Part shown: piece after piece, positions 58,846 to 64,000 of the stretch
How positions within the stretch are numbered: the first letter of the stretch is position 1
How the letters are laid out: the number at the start of each line of letters is the position of its first letter
Source: Tolypeutes matacus
Taxonomy: Eukaryota; Chordata; Mammalia; Cingulata; Chlamyphoridae
Assembly (NCBI GenBank): GCA_026826555.1
Contig: JAKSZT010054003.1
Coordinates: 782,229-846,228, forward strand
Length of the DNA: 64,000 nucleotides
Direction of reading: 5' to 3'
Position numbers and translations under genes: made by a program
The notes under the pieces: model-generated
Database searches by the model: none
Told to the model about the DNA's origin: nothing
The model's input: only the letters and a program-made list of their open reading frames with translations

Positions 58846-59217
58846 CTAGTCCTCCAGCTTGTCCATCAGAAACTCCTGCACCATCCCCATGTGGATGGAC
58901 CAGCATCTTCCACAGTAGCCTCTGCTCAGTCCTGGCCAGCTCCCTTCTTGGGTCTGGGTTTGCAAATGTGCCATCCTCCTCCTGTCCAGTTCCTGGCAGG
59001 CAGAGGGCATGGTGAAGGACACAGAGACCAGGGGTTGCCCATGCCATGGAGCTATGACCAGGGGATTTCTTATCCTAGCCCCTTCTGCAACCAGCATCTC
59101 CAGAACCAACCTTGCCTTTGCAGAGTACCTAAGGGTAAAAGGAGGGGTTTGTTCAAAGTTCATCTCTTCCTCCATCCTCCTGACATCCTCCCACTGCAGA
59201 GGTGGGAATTCTAGCAC
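58846..59217 (-). other. Unassigned 123-codon open frame
   Basis: Starts MLEFPPLQWEDVRRMEEEM and includes a basic, alanine/leucine helix-like part (RYSAKARLVLEMLVAEG). A tttttacccttag-like acceptor just before the codons for RYSAK could instead mark an exon start. Opposing frames overlap almost all of it. No family recognised. Confidence 0.25.
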
Positions 59218-60906
59218 CCCTCACCATGCTCAGGTTATGTGCACTTCTGCTCCCACCTGCCCAACAGCATCCACTCCCCAGGAGCCCAGTCTGAATGCTG
59301 GGCTCCCCTTCAGGGCCTTTAGGAGTCACCTCCCACCAGCAGGACCCAGTCCTTGGAGATCACAGGAGAGCTCAGCTTAGGGGTTCAGAGAGCATGTCTG
59401 AGGGTGAATGAACACAGGGGGCATGGGACCACCCAGGGCTCTTCACTGCAGGGTCTGGACCCTTTGATAGGAAAGGCACAGTGCCTTCCTGGGAGAAATG
59501 CAAAACCATGGGGCTTTGCAAACTGCCAAGTCCGACCCCATATCTCATGCACAGGAAGCAATGCAGACCAAGAAGGAGGGTCAGGGCTGGCCCAAATGGG
59601 CAGGATTGGAGTGCAGATGCAGCCCACATTTGTAGTGCCCACAAACTTGTGCAGCCCCAGTTGTGGGCTGTGGTGCTGCCTTGGCACTCGGGCCTTACTG
59701 GACAGTGTGGGTGGAGGTACCTGGAGCACGTGTTTGGCCCTGAGTGTGGAAATGGTGGTGGAGAGTGGCTGAGCCCAAAATCCCAGGGTGAGTCCAGGTG
59801 AGGGCAGCTGGGGGAATGGCTAGAAGTGTGGGACCTGAAGGAAGACTCCCAGTGCTGAGAAGTGAGACCACCACAGCAGGATGTAGGACTTGTGTGAGCC
59901 TTTCCATGCAGAGCAGAAGGCCTGCCTGACAGATATTGGGGTGATGGGCAGGTGGGGTCCTCATGCAGTGCAGATGCACAGTAGGTTTCCTCTACTCCAA
60001 CCCCCCCTTAAATATCTAGGCTTGGAAAGGCCATGGGCCCTATTCAAAACCAGGGTCCACAAATGAATCCCTTTCCAATCTTAATTTCCAGTCTCTGTAT
60101 CAGATTTGTAGTGGAATTCTTGCCTATAGCTTTCCCTCCCCATTCCCTGCCTCTTCCAAGGGTCTGGTGGGGATGGATCTGTGCTGTAGCAAATGGGGGT
60201 GTTGAGAGGAGTCCTTCCTCAGTGGAAGTCCTGGAAAAGCCACTCTTTTAGGAAGGGATATGGGGTCTTCCACCACTTATCTGAAGCCCAGGGACTTCTG
60301 AAGTTGGTGAGGTGCACAGAAGGGCATGGTCACACCTGGGTGTGAAAGTCCTGATTCTGGGGACAGGTGGGCCACTAAAATTTGGCAGGTGGGGTCTGGA
60401 GACTAAAGACAGTCACCCTGTTGGGGTAATGTGCAAAGGGAAGGAGGAGCAGCAGCTGGCCTGGCAAGAATCAGCCTGGGAATTCCAAGGACACCTGCAC
60501 ATGCTCAGCTGGATTTAGAGAATGAGAAAGACAGAGCAGACCACCAGGCAGGTGGGACTGGCAGGCCCAGCCATCTGCCCTCTATGGACATGTAGGTTCT
60601 TGCTTCCCTTTTGGAATTAGTTTGGCATATCAGTGAATAATTTTAATTTCCATATCCCATCCCACTTTACCTTCACTCCCAGAAGTCCATCTCATAGAAA
60701 AGAGAGTTCAGATGCAAACACAGGCATTCTGTTTGGAAAGGCAGGCACTAGAATGCACCTGTGTCCATGTGGGGATATGCTTCAGCATACTCCAATCCTC
60801 TGACAGAACATGTGTCAGAGCTGGGTATATGAGCAAGGCCATGGGTATCATGCAGATTCAGGGTGGCAGAGGCAGTTGGTCCCTTTTTCTGTTTCTGATA
60901 TGAAAA

Positions 60907-60927
60907 TGTGTGTGTGTGTGTGTGTGT
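60907..60927. repeat. (TG)n microsatellite
   Basis: About ten uninterrupted tg units. Confidence 0.95.
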
Positions 60928-61639
60928 ACATAGTGGGATTTGTATAAACTGAGGAAAAATACAGAAAGCCTGGGAGTCCCACCAGCCAGTGCCTAGCTCT
61001 GGAGGTTCCAGGTGGGGGTGTGCCCATGCCTCAGGGGGTCAGAGTGGCCTTCTGGGTATAGATTGGTTGGTGCTTGTAAACAGAAGCCAGCCTGCTGGGG
61101 TCACCTGCCTGGTGACCCTAAGAATTTGCCTCAACTCTCTGACCTGGATGTCCACACCTGCCAAGTGGGGCAGTTCTAGGGACCACCTCACAAGCTCCTG
61201 TGAATGGAAGTGAGCCAAAGCTCACGTTCATGACATGAGCCAGCCAGGGTCAACAAGTGACACTGATAAGCAGGGGCTTTCCTTTCATTGTGCACTTTTT
61301 ATATTGTTGGGCCTGGCCAGGGATGGTCCCCTCAGCTGCCTGAGCCAGTGTGGCCCAGGGGGGCACAGGAGAGGTTCAGAGACAGATAAGCTCTGCAGGG
61401 TGGCCCTGGGCATGAGCATGGCCCTCAGCTGGAGTTCCTTGAAGACTGTTTTCTTTGGGGATTTGGAAGGAAATTCTCAAGGGCATCTGGCCCCCACCCC
61501 TGCCTTTACTCAAGCAGGCTGCATGGAGGAAGTCTGAGGATGAGGAGGGTGTGGGCAGTGCCATGTACATTGAGTGGTGACCAAGGCCAATGCTGCAGTA
61601 ACTGTTCTTTGTGTTGGTAGAGTGGACCCCCAACCTGAG

Positions 61640-62090
61640 AGGCCATGCAAAGCTTCCTGGTGCTGCTGCAGGAGAGCAAGGACTCTTGTCCACCAGCTTC
61701 AGAGCTTGTAGTTTTTGTGGGAAGGCTATGATGGGACCTGCAGGATGACCTTGCCCAAGTGGAGCCCTTGCTTGAGCGCCTTCTCATGAGCCTGGTCCAC
61801 CTTCACCTGCTGAGCAGTGAGGACATGGTTCTGGTGTGCACACGCATGCTGGACCAGCAGAGCAACACCAGGCTGCCTGCCAGCTCTTGGATGAGGGCCT
61901 GGGGCAGACGGGCAGGAGGACAAAAGACAGTGTCATCATCTCAGTTTGGTGTTCTGGGGCAGCCTCTCTGAAGAGGTTCCTCCATGTTGAGGCCATCACA
62001 CAAAGAGTAGGAATGATTCCAGCCTGTGCTGCTCAGACAATGCAGGTGGAGAGGTTCTGTGGAGGGACTTGAAGTCTCCAGGCAGGCAAG
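61640..62090 (+). other. Possible decayed coding segment
   Basis: Plus-strand reading from about 61650 gives a leucine-rich helical peptide (SFLVLLQESKD, then DDLAQVEPLLERLLMSLVHL and HLLSSEDMVLVCTRMLDQ) with one in-frame TGA near 61729 and a frame change near 61870. Composition and heptad-like leucines look more coding than the neighbours. Family unknown; chance is not excluded. Confidence 0.3.
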
Positions 62091-62509
62091 GTCATGGTGA
62101 TCTGCCATTCCAGAGGCCTGGGCATCACACACAGTGTGGGGTTCCCAAAGCCATGAGGACCCCCACCCAGTGAGACAAGGGTTTATCTAATGCCCTGGAG
62201 AGAACACTGAACAATTCTCAATGTCTCCAGAAGAAATTCTGGCATCTTCACCAAAAAAGTCCCAAGAACACTGGTTAGGTGAGTGCTTGTGGTGATAAAT
62301 ATCAAAACAGATGATGGGAAGGCTCTCTGTGATGGCTGATGGAGTTAAGTAAATGGTGGACAACAAGCTTGGGCCAAGGCCATTGTGAGGATGGTCAATT
62401 TGGGTGATGGCCTCAGTCCCAGCCAGCTGCAGGTAGCTGGCTGCTGGTGCCAGTGAAGTGGCTGCAGCTCCCACATCATTCTTGGGCCTGTGTCCAAATT
62501 TAGCTGGTA

Positions 62510-63033
62510 ATGGTGATGTCCACTCCATCTCCAAATGAGAGAGGGCTTATGTCCCATGGATATGGTGGGTGGGATTATCCTGCCTGCAGCTGCAGGCCCT
62601 CTCCATTCCCTGGGATGGCCATTACCCATCGTTGTCTCCTTGCCAGGTGACTTGGATGAGTCCATTGAGCTGTAGGGTAGGAGTTGCAGCTCCACCAAGA
62701 TTCTAGGCACAGCTGACACATAGGTAGGCCAGAGGCTCCAGTCTTTGGATGTAGGCTATTTTAAATCAGCACACACCATTCAGAACCGTGTGGGAGAAAG
62801 TGTGGTCTACGATGTGAACTGTGGTCTATGCTTGGTGGCAAGGCCCCAGGATGTGTATATCCATTGAAGGTGATGAGCCACACTGATGAAGGATGTTTGT
62901 GTGGGATGTTGTGGGAGGTGTTGGGAGGTGGGGAACATGGGAATCCCTGTAATTTTGGTGTAATATTTAGGTAATCTAAGCACCTTTTAAAATATATATG
63001 TATATATAAAATAAATCGATTAATTTTAAAAAG
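62510..63033 (+). mobile_element. Twin-primed (5'-inverted) L1 3'-UTR insertion
   Basis: Bases 62510-62752 carry part of the L1 distal module on the minus strand; 62753-63033 carry the end of the same module on the plus strand up to the A-rich end. In family order the inverted piece lies upstream, with about 0.3 kb missing between. TSD ttagctggta (62500-62509) and ttagctgata (63034-63043), 9 of 10. This inverted-then-direct layout is the mark of twin priming. Confidence 0.85.
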
Positions 63034-63043
63034 TTAGCTGATA

Positions 63044-63446
63044 GAACTAGCTAGTAGCAAATCTTCCCTAAACAATCTTGGGGTCAAGGACAGTTCCAGG
63101 GACAGTTGAGGAACAATAACATAGTATGTTATATAAGCTGATTGGCATGTTATATAACCTGAGTGGCATGTTATGCTTACTCTTGTATCAATGTTATTGT
63201 ATGCAAGAATAAGACAATAAAAACCAAAAGGACAGCCCAAGGGGGGTCAATTATCTGCAGCATGGCTGCTGCCTGGTGTGGACCATTATACTTCTCCTCC
63301 TCTTGTGTATTTTCACTTGCCTCCCACGCAGGTCCCTTTCTTGGATGTGGTTAACAACCATGCATCCTTTGTTAACTGGAAAGTCCAATAAGTGGAAGCA
63401 GGTCATTCCAGGGTGAGTGATCATGTGTCATGCCACAGAAGGGGTC
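63044..63446 (+). other. Possible LTR-like fragment
   Basis: The stretch has a repeated atgttatataa motif (63128-63175), an aataaaaacc polyadenylation-type signal at about 63216 and a following tcctcctcttgtg...cctcccacgcagg block, the order of U3-R-U5 in some LTRs. No partner LTR, termini or TSD found, so tentative. Confidence 0.3.
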
Positions 63447-64000
63447 TGTAGCAGTTTGGCATTATTTATTAATTCCAAAAATAGATATTGGATTATGTTT
63501 GTAAACTGTTCTGCTTCTCTGGGCATATTAGATTATGTTGGGTTCAGAGAGTTCACTTTTACTTGATTCATTAATGATTGGGGCTTTGATTGGCCCATAT
63601 CAATAGGATGTTGAGACCCCACCCACCAAGGGGGCAGGGACTCACAGAGAAACTGCACCACAGAGAAAGGAGTTTGGAGTTTTCATCCTGGAGCCTGGGA
63701 AGTAAACACACAAAGAAGCAGATATGTGGGGAAGGAGAGAAGGCTCAATTGGACACAGCAGAGGCACCAGGAAGAGAGATGAGCTGTTTGCCTGACACTC
63801 TACAGCTGGCCTTGTGGAGAGAGCAGAGGTGCTGAGTCTGGAAAGAAATGAGCCCTGGGAAGAGAGGAAACCAGGAAGCCTGAACCCTTGCAGACATTCA
63901 GCAGCCATCTTGCTCCAACACGTGACAACAGACTATGGTGAGGCATGTAACTTATGCTTTATGGCCTGGTAACTGTGGGCTTCTAACCCAAATAAATACC
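63447..64000 (+). mobile_element. LTR-like element, second copy (cut by window end)
   Basis: Begins tgtagcagtttggcatta and follows 23651-24195 along its length: ttaattccaaaaata, gcccata/ccacgtcaatagg, gagaccccaccca...gggcagggactcaca, cttgtggagagagcagag, cagccatcttgctccaacacgtg and tatggcctggtaactgtgg, reaching aaataaatacc at the window end. About 50 bp, including the 3' terminus, lie outside. The 5' flank is gggtc. Confidence 0.8.

Larger units (their letters stand above)
57591..62499. other. Long low-copy stretch without a recognised gene
   Basis: Little repeat content and a GC-richer tone from 58700. Open frames on both strands (for example 58846-59217 minus, 59353-59772 plus, 61759-61971 plus) overlap each other, as expected in GC-rich non-coding DNA. 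I looked for exon chains: no splice-bounded set of frames links up, and the predicted peptides match nothing I know. It could contain unrecognised exons or a decayed gene. Confidence 0.4.

Noticed and set aside
59353..59772. 139-codon plus-strand frame
   Set aside because: Overlapped by open frames on both strands in GC-rich DNA, with no motif and no splice context.

Overview
The window is mammalian nuclear DNA from a xenarthran (armadillo, sloth or anteater). The evidence is tRNA-derived SINEs of the DAS type (833-911, 951-1033, 23398-23495) sitting inside large young LINE-1 elements, with older MIR and L1/HAL1 remnants elsewhere. I find no intact host protein gene. Most of the sequence is retroelements, and the content lies in how they nest, break and re-copy each other.

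Region 1 (1-28166) is a three-level nest of LINE-1s. An old L1 on the minus strand (L1-A, 28166 down to about 1045) is split by a younger plus-strand L1 (L1-B, 4517-10946 and 20350-22447). L1-B is itself split in its 3' UTR by a near-complete minus-strand L1 (L1-C, 10947-20341). Each insertion has a visible target-site duplication (TSD): an 11-base duplication at 4506/22448 with one mismatch, and aattatat at 10939/20342. L1-A also received a DAS SINE and a 545-bp solo-LTR-like element (23651-24195). Its 5' UTR carries eleven diverged monomers of about 108 bp.

Region 2 (28170-54300) holds diverged paralogous, low-copy units (U1 28170-29368, U2 37252-38419 continued at 47910, U3 about 49300-54300). 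They are broken by a decayed endogenous retrovirus on the minus strand (29369-37251, tRNA-Phe-like primer site, reverse-transcriptase remnant), a 9.3-kb L1 on the minus strand (L1-D, 38552-47896), and 5'-truncated L1 tails (30821-30907, 34172-35756, 50968-52767). A run of 553 N lies inside the second tail.

Region 3 (54300-64000) holds ancient L1/HAL1 and MIR relics and a long, GC-richer low-copy stretch (57600-62499) with no recognisable gene. It ends with a twin-primed (5'-inverted) L1 tail (62510-63033) and a second, window-truncated copy of the 545-bp LTR-like element (63447-64000).

The L1 family deserves attention. Two copies bounded by TSDs are about 9.4 kb long because the 3' UTR is about 2.7 kb and the 5' UTR about 1.8 kb. 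Several copies carry extra, mutually different sequence between a first A-rich tract and the TSD, as expected of 3' transduction. I see no new protein system, CRISPR array, RNA gene or defence locus.
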